Assembly: GCA_021014945.1 (NCBI GenBank)
Contig: MU266466.1
Span: 1-64,000, forward strand
Reading direction: 5' to 3'
Source: Leucogyrophana mollusca
Lineage: Eukaryota; Basidiomycota; Agaricomycetes; Boletales
DNA length: 64,000 nucleotides
Both the position numbers and the translations under genes were made by a program. Every line of letters begins with the position of its first letter. Within the stretch, counting starts at the first letter, position 1. A model generated the notes under the pieces. It was not told where the DNA came from. It ran no database searches and saw only the letters and a program-made list of their open reading frames with translations. Shown here in pieces: positions 21,818 through 32,979 of this stretch.

Positions 21818-23506
21818 TCAGCGGACGATCAGCGTCCTGAGATTCAGAAGACTATTATCATGCGGCTGAGCAATAATGCGCTCCTCCGTATGGATCCTTC
21901 GGAATGGCCCTCCAGGATATGCCATCATCAACTGTGCAACAAAAGGCTGCTGCAGCCATAGCGCGAAATGACCAATCATGCCTTCATTGTCAGGATCCCA
22001 CAGATGAGTTCCACCGGAGTTGCTGTCGGAAGCAGCAGTACCATCATCAGGGTCTGACTTGGGACCGGAGAGCAGCGAGTTATCCCACAGCCGCCCCACG
22101 CAAAAGGCGCCAGCAGATAGGCGTCCCGTCACTGATTCCAGCCTTCGCGAGGTTTTGATAGAAAGTGGTATCAACCCACTAGCCTGCACGATGTACCGAA
22201 AGCTCGCGCCTTCCCTGAATGGATTGGCGTGCTCGATGGAGAATACTGGATACACGAAAAAGCGCATGTTCATTCGTCCGTTTGCAATGAAGTGGCCGAG
22301 TGGCGGGTCCTTGAGGAGCGCACCGAGAGTGTGCACAACACTGGCGGTTAGGTCAACGGCGATGCTAGTGACCAACCCCTCGACGGGCAACCCGAGAATT
22401 TGCGTTTCCGGGGCTGTCCACGGGGCAGACGCAAAACAGGTAGGATGGGATGCTAGGCAGGAATTGGCTTTCGAGGGTTTTCCTACCCAATCAAAGAGGG
22501 AAGTATCATCCGTGCCTTTCATGATTTCCTCCTGGAGACGTGTAAATGCTTTCTCCTTCTCCCCATATAGAACGGGAAGGTTGAGATCGAAGATCCCCAA
22601 TAAGGCATACGCCATGTCTTCGATCTTTGTCGTTGTCCTTCGAGACGCCCACCTTAACCTCTCCCTCACGGCTTCCAACCCTGGCTTGAAGTCCTTCAGC
22701 GACTGTAAGTCTATCCCCGTCACATCTGATAACAGTGACATCAACTGGGGATCTTCCTTGTGGTTCAATCTGACATCTCCTGTGGATCCCAGCAACAGTG
22801 ACCAGTCGCTTTTGTAGAACTGCACAGCCCGAGGTGCCAGCATCTCCTGCAACGTCCAGCCCCTTCTGAACCACTCGCTTCTAATCAGACTTCCGCGGGA
22901 GAAGTCTTCCACGTCAGAAAGATAGACTATGGTGAGGCACGAATTCCTGTACCACAGGAACATGGAATTGATGGATTCTTGAAGCTCGGAACTGCTGGAT
23001 TTGTCTATACAGCAAGTATCGCTCCACGCCCAGCGGAATCCGCAGTCGGTGGCAGTGCGACAGAAACGCTGAAGCTTGGCGACCCCTGGTGAAATGGAAT
23101 CCATCTCGTAGATGCACCTTCCCATCACGTCCTGATAGAGCGGTTCTTCGTTCCCCCATCTATGCGACAGCATAGCGTAAGAGAGGTATGATTGCACTGA
23201 TTTCTCGACGTGTTCTCGGGTTTCGGGAAGGACGGGATCTATGGCGAGGAGCGATCTACATTGACTGGATTGTTTGAACCTTTGGGCGATCTCACTGATT
23301 GTGTAGATGCAACCATCGTTAGTGTCGATCAAGCGCAGTGGCATGTTCGCCAGGTGTTTGCTGATCGTCTCATCCACAGCCCTCTCAAGATCATCCGAGG
23401 TAAGGATTTGAGCTGAGTCGGCGCGGCGTACGGGAGGATGAGGAGTGGTATGACGCGAAGTAAAATCTCCCGAAGTCTGTTCCGTGGAGTCAGTGATCTT
23501 TGGCAA
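21818..23506 (-). CDS. HET-domain protein (heterokaryon incompatibility type)
   Basis: One uninterrupted frame of 562 residues from MPKITDSTEQTSGDFTS to a stop at 21818. The N-terminal 85 residues are polar and low-complexity. The HET domain then shows its standard blocks: MPLRLIDTNDGCIY, YAMLSHRWGNEEPLYQD (about residue 113), GFRWAWSDTCCIDKSSSSEL (about 157), YRNSCLTIVYLSD and RGWTLQEMLAPRAVQFY. The TTTKIEDMAYALLGIFDLN and YGEKEKAFTRLQEEI segments follow, as usual in basidiomycete HET proteins. HET domains trigger non-self recognition or programmed cell death in fungi, often as TIR-like NAD-cleaving modules; its role here is inference. No NACHT, WD or ankyrin partner domain is visible, so this is a stand-alone type. 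A small upstream exon cannot be excluded. Confidence 0.88.
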   Translation of the reverse strand: MPKITDSTEQTSGDFTSRHTTPHPPVRRADSAQILTSDDLERAVDETISKHLANMPLRLIDTNDGCIYTISEIAQRFKQSSQCRSLLAIDPVLPETREHVEKSVQSYLSYAMLSHRWGNEEPLYQDVMGRCIYEMDSISPGVAKLQRFCRTATDCGFRWAWSDTCCIDKSSSSELQESINSMFLWYRNSCLTIVYLSDVEDFSRGSLIRSEWFRRGWTLQEMLAPRAVQFYKSDWSLLLGSTGDVRLNHKEDPQLMSLLSDVTGIDLQSLKDFKPGLEAVRERLRWASRRTTTKIEDMAYALLGIFDLNLPVLYGEKEKAFTRLQEEIMKGTDDTSLFDWVGKPSKANSCLASHPTCFASAPWTAPETQILGLPVEGLVTSIAVDLTASVVHTLGALLKDPPLGHFIANGRMNMRFFVYPVFSIEHANPFREGASFRYIVQASGLIPLSIKTSRRLESVTGRLSAGAFCVGRLWDNSLLSGPKSDPDDGTAASDSNSGGTHLWDPDNEGMIGHFALWLQQPFVAQLMMAYPGGPFRRIHTEERIIAQPHDNSLLNLRTLIVR

Positions 23507-24229
23507 TTGTGTTCAAGACCGGCTGAGTAGACCCACCTTCACCGCGTCATCTCGACGAGATTCGCCATGATCTATAGGGCGAGGCGTTCCGATGAGTGTT
23601 TCTGATACACTGTTGGACTGCTCAAGCAAGCCGAGTAACATTCGGCTTAGGAGATCTGGAAGGCGAATTTTTAGTTTTGTACGAGTGGCGAGTGGGGCTG
23701 GGTGAGTGAGTGTCAAATCATCGAAAGTCGCGCGGCCCACGTGGCATTGGTGGTGTATTCAGGAGCCTAACTTACCTTGATAGAATGTTTCTTCGTCTTT
23801 CAACAAGCGATCAAAAAGTGTACGCCATCATGAAGACAAGCCAGAACCGAAAGGCCTCCTGACGCCCATCTAAGCGCGCGTCTGATAGACAACATACACG
23901 GTGTAGTAGGGTGTAGTACCCGGTGCCAGTGGCAGTAGTACCTCCGCACTTGTCCCACGATGCATCGCGATTTTAGCGATATCCAGGAGAACGAGGGCCA
24001 GGGCGCCTTTGCCTTGGAAATTCTCATTGCCTTGAACCACGCTGCTGACCTAATTTTATACGATTGTCGCAGCTTCGATGAGCTGAACTCTGTTCGCACA
24101 GCAAGTAGGCATATGGATACATGAAGGTCGGTGTACAGCTACAAGCATGCCCTTCTCCCCCACTTATTCTGTTATACAGCACGATACATCTCAATCGCCC
24201 AGGACGTAGAACTTCGCACACTGCCCGTT
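23507..24229. other. Intergenic stretch with an open minus-strand segment
   Basis: This lies between two divergently transcribed genes. On the minus strand near 23890-24050 one frame is open (GNENFQGKGALALVLLDIAK) and could be an upstream exon of the HET gene or a remnant. No junction can be fixed. Confidence 0.35.
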
Positions 24230-25654
24230 ATGCCCCCCATCAATTTATCACTCGACAAATCGTCATTCTCTCTTGACACTTCGGGCGTCGCTGGTATCTT
24301 TGGAGGCGATGAGGCTATCTCAGCCATGGCGACAGTACACCTGCGCAAGGGAAGAAGGTGGTGGGGATGGTACAACTCTCCCGGAAGCTACACAGTCGCG
24401 AAGCGCTTTGGTCAGCTCGCCAACTCGCGTCTCTGGGACGGACTCTTCCCGGGACCCAACGTAGATCCTGCCATCATGTTCGAACTTGATGGCAAGGTCG
24501 GCCCGAAATACGTCGCATCGCAATCAGGAAGCGTTATCAAACGAACAACCCACTTGGCGTACTTGCTGTCGGAGAAATGCAAGGAGCTGCAGAAAGAGAA
24601 GGTGGCGGGGAGGGCCACGCGACCGGAGAGAGTGACAGTCGTCGAGCTGGGCGACTTTTCGCATGATAAACCTATCCCCACCATGAGCTTTAACTCGACC
24701 TTACTTGCATGCATACCAACCACGGTCAGCGCGGCTACCTGCGCTGCATGCGGATTGGCAGGGGACTGGTTTTGCTTCAGCATGATTCTCCTCGGAATTA
24801 TTTCCAGTGGATTGTCCTGCCTGATCATCGGCTCCGGCCTCCTCCAAGTTGACACAGTCGTGGAGCCTGCCCCCGGTGCGCCGCCAGGAGACGGAATGTT
24901 GTTGGGAGAGGAGATCGTACTTTTGAAGGGAAAGGAGAGATGCGTGAATTTTGTCACGAAGGGAAGATTCGTATTAAACATGGAAGGACGCCATGGCAAG
25001 ATAGGTCCAAGCCTTTCGGAACATCCCGACGATATGGTTCATGAGGAAAAGAGACGTTCCAGCATCGAAAACGGGGGTGCCCTTGAAGGGAGAGATCTTG
25101 CAGAAGAGAAACGCCCCGAATATCGGAGTATCGGACTGTGCTCGCTGCTACTGGTCTTGCAGTTTTTGCTGCAGCTCCTTTTCATTCCTCAAGGCACGCT
25201 CTTCGGCCAAATCATGTTCATAGTGTCCCTCGTGGTCTCGTGGGGCTATAACTCTTTCCTGTCGTCGCTGGAGAAGGAGAAGATACAGGCGGATATACTC
25301 TATGAGTTATTGAACAAGCCTTCGATGAAGAGATACGAATTGGGGACAAGAACAACCATGTCGATTTTCGTCATCCTTATACTTCGACCCCTGACGCCAA
25401 TGAAAATGCTCAACGAATTCTTGCCGAACGACACGGAGGTGTGGAAGATATGGAAGGGGATGGTGGTGAAGAAAATTTTGGCCCAAGAAAAATTACATTT
25501 CGAGGAGGCGGATTGGCCTAGGGCAGCTATAGAGTTGGACGACAACAAGAAGAAGCTCCTGATAACTCTGCTGGGCGACGCAACAGCTGCATGGGACGGA
25601 TACATCTCGTACCGTCCTAATCAGTACAAGGGTGACTCGTTTAAGGCTGTGTGA
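24230..25654 (+). CDS. Conserved membrane protein, paralogue 1 of a local pair
   Basis: A single-exon frame of 474 residues starting MPPINLSLDKSSFSLDTSG. That start was chosen over the longer frame (Met at 24131) because similarity to the paralogue at 32980 begins there. Shared blocks are DTSGVAGIFGGDEA, SAMATVHLRKGRRWWGWYNS, GQLANSRLWDGLFPG and KYVASQSG. Hydrophobic segments are at about residues 160-210 (LLACIPTTVSAATCAACGLA; MILLGIISSGLSCLIIGSG) and 305-350 (LCSLLLVLQFLLQLLFIPQG; IMFIVSLVVSWGYNSFLSSL), with another near 385 (MSIFVILIL). No enzymatic motif is seen. I do not recognise a named family. Compared with the paralogue it has an insertion of about 40 polar residues before the second hydrophobic block. 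Confidence 0.8.
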   Translation: MPPINLSLDKSSFSLDTSGVAGIFGGDEAISAMATVHLRKGRRWWGWYNSPGSYTVAKRFGQLANSRLWDGLFPGPNVDPAIMFELDGKVGPKYVASQSGSVIKRTTHLAYLLSEKCKELQKEKVAGRATRPERVTVVELGDFSHDKPIPTMSFNSTLLACIPTTVSAATCAACGLAGDWFCFSMILLGIISSGLSCLIIGSGLLQVDTVVEPAPGAPPGDGMLLGEEIVLLKGKERCVNFVTKGRFVLNMEGRHGKIGPSLSEHPDDMVHEEKRRSSIENGGALEGRDLAEEKRPEYRSIGLCSLLLVLQFLLQLLFIPQGTLFGQIMFIVSLVVSWGYNSFLSSLEKEKIQADILYELLNKPSMKRYELGTRTTMSIFVILILRPLTPMKMLNEFLPNDTEVWKIWKGMVVKKILAQEKLHFEEADWPRAAIELDDNKKKLLITLLGDATAAWDGYISYRPNQYKGDSFKAV

Positions 25655-26458
25655 GTAGACGAACGCCATAAATTGTGAGTACATGCCTTGGTGCCATGCA
25701 TCAATTCGAAGTTATGCACTAACCGTGTTCACCACAGATTGGTTTCAATATCCCAACGCCAACTTCTCGACAATTTGGCGCTTCATTTGGCAATGTCGAG
25801 GCAACTCCCAGAGGTCCATTTACCAGTCATAAGGCTCAAGGAGCTCTCGCCTAGCCACTGCGGATTCGAAGAGCGTTAATGTGCATATGTATCAATAGTC
25901 ACAGCTGTATTTTTGTATGAGGCGGGTCCTTCTGTAGCATTGTGAAATTAGGATGGTCTGTCCACTCCACCTCCAAGCTCGGAGGGACGCAAGAAAAAAC
26001 TCGACGTCCCGTGGGAAGGAGAAAGACCGTCGAACCGACGAATCCTGTCAAAGGGTACCTCGTCATTCAGGAGTTAACTCATCCACGTGTCATTGTGTGC
26101 TGGATCACATCTTCGAGCCAACAGAACTGTGGTTATGGTAAAGCGTGAGTTCTTCAAGAGTCACTGGCTGCGACAAAGCAACAAGGAAGTGGCGGCATAG
26201 GGAATAAGACTAACGAGATAAAATAGCAACTGTCTGTATGCTTGAATGTAATTGTTCAATGCGACATGATGACCGGAGGTAGAGGTACGTGAGGTAGAGA
26301 AGGAGAGCATAGTGCCTATACAGCATTGATCAGAACAACTGATACACGTTAGATCATTGGGATTCTGGGAAAGAGACTGCACTGCGAAAACCTATTCGAA
26401 AGCAAAGGGGATAAAAAGCGTCAAACAAAATAAACAAGAGAAAGCAAGGTATCATCGA
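25655..26458. other. Intergenic stretch
   Basis: 3' flank of two converging genes. The short open frames look accidental. Nothing is recognised. Confidence 0.4.
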
Positions 26459-29400
26459 TCAACGAAATTCGTAAGGAGAGCCCATCGGTTCAATTGTCGA
26501 AGGGGGTCTGATGACCACGTTCGGCAAGACTTCGTCTCTGCGAAGCATTCCGCGGACTTTGCTCGTGTCAGATCGAGCAAGCTGCAACGGCTTCAGATAC
26601 TTGTTCGCAGAACTAGGATCGGCGTTCTCGTCTTGTGTCACTTTCTTCTGCTTCTTCTTTCCAAGAACAAGCGGGCGCGTTGCACCGACGCTGGCGACAT
26701 CACCAGCGCGGTTGGAATCACGATCCTGAAGGAGTGACAGAGGTCGCAAGCCACCACTAGGGGAGCTTGGCTTGGTTTCGGGCGAGGGTTGCTTGCGCTG
26801 CAATTTGCTGGCCTTGGGTATAAGTGGTCGTACCGCTCGGGCGGACCACTGAGCGAAAGTCTTGGGGGACTCGTCGGATTTCGTAATCGTGGTGGGTTCG
26901 GTATGTGCATTTTCATCGGATTTTATATAGACAATGCTTGAGCGACGAGATGTGGGGCGGGGCATGGCGGCGGCTTGATATTTTCGGGTGTACTGAAGGG
27001 CTTTCTTGCTATCGTGTGGTGTACTCTCGGCCATGGGATCGAAACCATATTCGGGCTCGAACAATGTAACGGTACTGGCCGCTGAAGGAGGAACAACTCG
27101 ATCGGACAGAAGAGTAGCGACCGAGGCACGGGCGCTGTCGACTGCATGTGGGACCTCAGCACGGAGACCCAAGGTGCGCGTGGACCATGAACGACCAAGG
27201 GAAGCGCCGGTGGAGGGTGGGGGTTGAAGAAGGACGCCATCTTCTTGAGTGGTCTTTGGGTGTGCCAGGATGTTTGGGACTGATTCATCGGCCCAAACAG
27301 TGTTCCTCCGAGCGCTGTCGGCAATGGTTGCGTATTGTCCGACCTTACTTGCGAGGGCGCGGTTCAGCTCGGCTTTCCAGGAGTGGGCGGTATCTTTGCC
27401 AAGACCCAAGCTGTTAAGATACGGTAAGTGAATTGAATCAGTCTTCGAGGTAGGCTGCATATTACCTGGGCAAGCTCATGTGGTTTCGCTTGTGTGCAGA
27501 TGTCTTCCTTGCTCTCGCGTTCTGTTTACCTGGCGCAGGGGTCGAATGCAGCTGTGGGGACGAGAACTCTTCCCGAGCTAACACACCGAAGTCAGACCCA
27601 GCCGATTGCTTGGCATGACGGCTGGCCTTCTTCTTCGTTACGGTGCTGCTCAGCGGCGGAGAGAAATCCCAATCGCGAATCTTCATGTCGTTTCCGAGCT
27701 TCAGCCCTGGGACGAGCAAGGGAAGTAGTCCGGCGGTAAGTGCGTCAATTTCATTAAGATCGTCATTCACGACCGCGCCGAAGGAGAAACCAGATGAATA
27801 CGACTTTCGGTGAACAAGTTGTTTTGCGAGCTTGGCATTCCTGACATTGGGTGGCGTCGGCGGCAGAGGAAGGGAAGGCGGAGGACTGATATCAGCAGTC
27901 GTGATCGCCTGGCCAATAACCGAGGAAGTAGAGCGAGAGCGAAGGTGCGACGAGGAACCGGAAGTGGTAGCACCGCCTTGGTCGATGGCAAAGCCGGTGG
28001 TGGCGCTCAGGGTCGCACCCGCAGATTCCCTCTTCTCCGGAGACGCAGGAACTATGACCGTGGTAGCAAGCGCAGAATAGTGCCTCTGTGCGATCATGAT
28101 TTTAGAGGCGTATCCAGCGTAGGCTTCTTCCCCCCCGGAAAGGTGCGACGAAGCCTTGGACTCCTTCCTAACCCTCCCGAGCTCCGCACTGTTGGTTGAT
28201 TGTGGCGTGACAGGGAGTGTGCTTGGGAACGAGGTGTCTTCCGTCTGCATGGGCAAGGGTGGAGTCAACTCGCCATCTTGACCGTCGTCGTCGGGAGGGA
28301 GGACAGCCAATCTTGGGACTGGAGACATGAGCCCGAAAGCACGAGCCACCTTCCCTTTACCATCGACTGCGTCACCTTGGGTGATCCATACATCACCGCT
28401 GCGGCGACCTTCGACAACTGTGACACTACCGCTGCGCTTGTAGTCGCGGTTATATGATGCAAGGGTAACAGCCGGCGAAGGTGCGCGCATGACCACGGAG
28501 GGAGGGTCGGCGTGAACATCGAACAGTCCGGAGGGGATAGGAATGGGCGATCGCAATAGGATGTTGAGGGCCAACAACGGAGATGACATGGTCACCGACA
28601 GAACAAGGAGGATGGGAAGAGCGTCTGAAGCGGCAGAGCCATCGGCGGACACCGTGAACAGGTAAGGGAGTGACAAGCCCTGAATTTTACTATCAGCTCA
28701 CACTCGTGATCCAGTAATGCAGCACTCACAAGGGGAATCCAAATGGACATCAACCAGCAAGCATAGCGGTAGAAGGAGACGTCGATCTCGCTTCCTGTCA
28801 CGGCCAAGGACGCAATGCCCTTCTCTGAATCTGCCGTGTAACCGTAGCCACCAAGAACGCGAGCACTTGATAGAGCAGGCGTAGCAGGTCGGGAGACTGC
28901 GGTCGACGGGAGCAATTCAGCATGGAGATCCGCTGCGCTAGGTCCGTGGTGAGTCGTAGGGTATGAGAAGGCGGACAAGGTGACCTGGGAGCCGGAAGGT
29001 GATGTCAACCACGAGCTCTGAGAGCCGAGGCGGGGGCGACTAGGAACGTCGCGACGGAATGGATCAGGATCTTCACTCAGACCGCAGCATGTCGGGGAAG
29101 TGCTTGGGCGGTAAGGGGACGGCAAAGGAGGAACCGGAGGAATAGGGGAGTCGAGGGCATGTGCGGACGCAGCGGGGTTGAACCAATAGGACGACTTGGG
29201 AGCGAGCGATTGTTGAGAGGCTGCCGCAGGGTTGAGGCGCATCGAACCGTGGTGGGTCTGGTGAGTCGAGAAAGACCAGTTTGAGCAGGATTCGTGGCGG
29301 GAACTAGCATCGGATGTAAGCCAGGAGCTGCCTTCGCGAAGGCCGTCAATGTCCTCAGTGGCGAACGAGGGACGAGGCTTTTCTTCGACTGCCTTGACGG

Positions 29401-30094
29401 GGGGCCAGTTGTCAGCGGGTTCGTTCAATGCAGCGAGATTACGCCTGATGACCATCAGGGTGAAGATTAGACCTCCGAAAGCCGCGCTGCTCAGGAGAGC
29501 AACCGAGGTCGAGTAGGCTATGAGGCCAACAAAGAAACTTGGGACCTCAGCACCTGCAAGAACGCCCGATAAGGCGGTGGAGGTCACCCCAAGCAGCAGG
29601 GTAGGCGCCCAGAGGATCCAGTGTTTTGCTCCGAAGGATACAGAACGTCCCATACGGATGTGGATCAGGGTGAGCCCTGAGACTACAAGGAGACAGTTCT
29701 GCCGTATTGTCAAGGCGAACCAAAGTCTCGCTGATGATGCAGGATCACGGGCCTCGCCAAAGTTGGAGGGACCTCCCATGTACTCGTCTACTGCTTGCCA
29801 GATGAACACGCCTAGCGCTATGATGTCGAGGGATGCGAGCCAAAGATGGCTCTTGTCGGCTGAAGAAAGGGAGCGAAAATTGTAGTTAGGCAGTCCAAAC
29901 TCAGACTGTAAGCAACACGAATGTCAGTGATGTTTTCTGACCGTTCGTTCTCGTGGGGGAAAGCACGTACGGGTGGGACTCGTCGGCTCAAGGGATGAGG
30001 AGGTAAAATGGGAATTACTATACGAAGAATAACGAAGGCTGAACATATGAACGAGATGAAAGCGAGTGCGAGTGTTGGGATGAGCGGGATCATT
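26459..30094 (-). CDS. Large multi-pass membrane protein with long Ser/Pro-rich loops
   Basis: Start MIPLIPTLALAFISFICSAF at 30094 gives a first membrane span. An intron (about 29905-29970) leads to LPNYNFRSLSSADKSHLWLA. About seven spans follow (LDIIALGVFIWQAV, CLLVVSGLTLIHI, HWILWAPTLLLGVTSTALSG, FFVGLIAYSTSVALLS, AAFGGLIFTLMVIRRN). After a long Ser/Pro-rich loop come YACWLMSIWIPLV and DALPILLVLSVTMSSPLLAL. The C-terminal 600 or so residues are polar and disordered, with many SP/TP sites. An intron at 27413-27468 (donor GTAATA, acceptor AACAG) joins ...SLP to LGLGKDTAHSW, and the frame ends at 26459. It belongs to a protein type common in Agaricomycetes without assigned function. Phosphorylation of the tail is a guess from composition only. 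Confidence 0.75.
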
Positions 30095-30437
30095 GTGGAT
30101 TCTTGGTCGTGGATAGTTTCTTGATGGGCTTCTTGAGGAGAGAGTGTCGGGTGCGTGGGTGCGTGAACGGCGTAAGGCCTTCGTGACAAAAAGCCGACGG
30201 AAAAAGGCTCTGAGCTAGAAGAAAAGGCGTCAGGACGAGAAAACCGAAAGTCAAAACAAGACCGGCAACAGAAAACGAACATGAACCAAATAAAAGCTGG
30301 ACCCACAGAAACAAACAACCATATACGCCACAATAACACGCACCCACGTGATATTGAGCTTGCATCACATGATCTCAATCATATAATGGAATTGCGTAAA
30401 ATCTTACAGTAAAATAATCTCTTCCATCAGTCACGGT
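30095..30437. promoter_or_regulatory. Divergent intergenic promoter region
   Basis: 343 bp separate the start codons of two divergent genes, so it should hold both promoters. No specific factor site is claimed. Confidence 0.5.
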
Positions 30438-31954
30438 ATGGCTCGACTTCCTGACCTCCCCCAAGAGTTACTGGGCACGGTTGTAGGAGAGTGCGAATGC
30501 CCCGAGCCCGTGTCTTTATGCACAGTCTCGAAAATATTCAACACCGTCGCGACTCTATGGCTTTATCGTCATGTCCAGTTAACCAGCGCCCGCGCAACAG
30601 TCCGCATCTGTAAGACCTTGTTATCAAATCCTACCGCGGCATTATCAGTCCGCACATTTATGAGGAGGGGTTTGTTTAGTTCGTAAATATCTTCTTCTCC
30701 TCGCCCGAGCTCACCGACTAACAGAAGTTCTAGCTGCAGACCATGCCTTTTTCCCGCTTTTTACAGGCTTGTCGAACGTGCACTCGAGGTTTGCACAAGC
30801 CTGACTGAACTAACTCTTCTTTTCTTTGATTTCGACACTGGAATTGCTCTCAAAAATAGTCGATTTCCCAACTTACAGACGTTCAGAGGCTACCTCGAGT
30901 CGACTGCCGTGACAGCTGCATTCTTAAGTCGCCACCCCACGGTCAAGGAACTTCACATAGCGCACAAGTCGACAATGTCCCATACGGATGTCTCGGACTT
31001 TGCTGATGTTCATACGCCTGTGCTGCAGGCCGCCACAATTCCCGGCCCTCACGTCCCCTTCATCGTACAAGGGGCTCCAATTCAGAGCATCACAGTGCAC
31101 TGGGAGCCTGATGACGATGGTTTGATCGACGCTCCAAGGTTGCTGGCACAATCAACCGGACCACTTACTCGTCTCAACGCCATCCGCTCAAATTGGAGCA
31201 TTGGATTCATTGAAGCGGTGGCGAGGTATCTCCCTAGAATCGACGCCATTTGCATAAACAACGGCAATATTTTTCGGACTAGCTCTGATGATGAAGCGGT
31301 AAGAATAAGAATAATGAATTACTGTTGGCGTTCATATGCTCTGACGATATGATACAGTTCATCAACGAGTGCACCGCTTATGCCTAAATTCAGGGCGTTA
31401 AAACAGATCGTTCTCAACTGTCTGATCTTGACTCCAGACAATGTGGATTTCAACATCTACAGCGGCGACTTTGCCACAGTGCAGGTCTGGGGGGATAGTT
31501 GTGCGTCGCTGCTCGTCTGCGCTATGCATTGTTCGCCCCCATTTCGTCTCTCCTCTGTGGTCGCCTGCTGACGCGCACTGGTAGCTGGCCCGGTCTGGCA
31601 CCGTCTAAAAGAAAATGCATGGTGTCCCGACCTCTCTCACCCATTCGCCTCCCACTGGCTGACTATGATGCTGCGTCGTCGTCAATACTCACAGGTGGAG
31701 AATGTCGATGGACAGCTCTTCGATCGTTTTACTTGCGGCATGTTCGTGGATACTCTCGGGCTTCGGAAGTTCAGCCCGTCAGTTATGTCCAGGCTTTTTA
31801 GCCACCTCTTGGCGGAGGGTATACGTTGAGTGAGGACGACGAAGAGCAGGAGGACGGAGACGGCGGCGGCGAAGACAGCAGCAGTCAAGATGGTCTCGAC
31901 CTCTCAGACGACGACGAAGAGGACTGGGACTGGGCCAACAACCAATATGGGTGA
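30438..31954 (+). CDS. F-box-like protein with acidic C-terminal tail
   Basis: The start MARLPDLPQELLGTVVGECE matches an F-box-like helix set (LPxELL, then CTVSKIFNTVATLWLYRHVQ). F-box proteins recruit substrates to SCF ubiquitin ligases through Skp1. After a short intron (about 30683-30735) the protein continues with leucine-rich-like stretches (FLQACRTCTRGLHKPD; FPNLQTFRGYLEST; HPTVKELHIAH; LPRIDAICINNGNIF). An intron near 31300-31355 leads to FINECTAYMPKFRALKQIVL. The last exon ends in a strongly acidic run (SEDDEEQEDGDGGGEDSSS ... LSDDDEEDWDWANNQYG), stop at 31952-31954. The acidic tail is unusual for this family. The middle exon junctions (31490-31800) are uncertain. Substrate unknown. 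Confidence 0.68.
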
Positions 31955-32979
31955 AAGTCGCAAATGGGGCGTTCGTTAGTGAGAGGGACCCTCTGTCGCT
32001 AAGATGCACGGTGCCATTTAAATGAACATCTTTGGGCGCTGTTCGGTTTAATTGGGTTTGGTAGCATGCCTGCATGCTTTATTGTCTCCAATCGCTTTTC
32101 GTCGCCCTCTTGTGATAGATGTGGCTCAGCTGTTTGGTGTCATGGTCCTGTACTCCGAGTTACAGAAAGGCCGCATTTGTGTATCATGCTGTCTCCCTCC
32201 AATCCCCTTGTTCCACCACTCCAAACACCTTGTGGATGAAATCCGGATTATGCTTTTCTCACACCCATATTACACCATCGCCCATTGCACCGCGCGGCCT
32301 CACAGCTACTCGGAAATACCCCAATTGCGCGTTGGAGGTAACGTTATGACGTGGAGGGACCTCCTGGGTGTCCAATCCATCAACATGTCCTTTTAATGTC
32401 CCTCTCATGTCCATTGGAAGAGCGCCAAGGTGCTCGACGTGGCAATGATTGGACCTCTTATGCAGCCCCATGCGCTGTATCCACCGCCCAGCTTGTTGGT
32501 CTTTGGCAACTGGCTTGCCGCCTTCCCGCATTCGCGCAGTGCTCGTCCAGACTCTCTACTCCAATAAATACCCTACCCTTGCGCCAACACGCACAGTCAT
32601 ATAATTAGATATCGCTGCATTGCCTCCGGATCACTTTTGATATATTATTTAAGAATCCAGGAGTCTAACCATTGACCATATACCCCCCAAGCTGTCTCAA
32701 GCGGACGCAACTGACTTATTGTGTACCTTCTCCCCGTCAGGCGAGCGCTGTCACTGAAAGTCCCGCGCCAAGAGTGTAATTAACTCTTCTCCTTCCAAGC
32801 CGGGCATCCTCGTAGCCGTTAGGGCTTCCAGGGTCGATGGTTACCATCGATATCATCAAGGTCAGCTCTCCCAAATTCCCATAAAATCAATCTCAGAGGT
32901 TTGCAGGCCATTGGCGCTGCCTATCTTTTCTAACATGTATCTGCCCAATCTTCAGAATTCCTTAACTCGCCGAGCGACG
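31955..32979. other. Intergenic stretch
   Basis: About 1 kb without a supported gene, downstream of the F-box gene and upstream of the second membrane paralogue. The small open frames have no motifs. Confidence 0.4.

Noticed and set aside
22020..22817. 265-codon plus-strand frame
   Set aside because: Lies antisense to the conserved HET domain on the minus strand; no motifs of its own.
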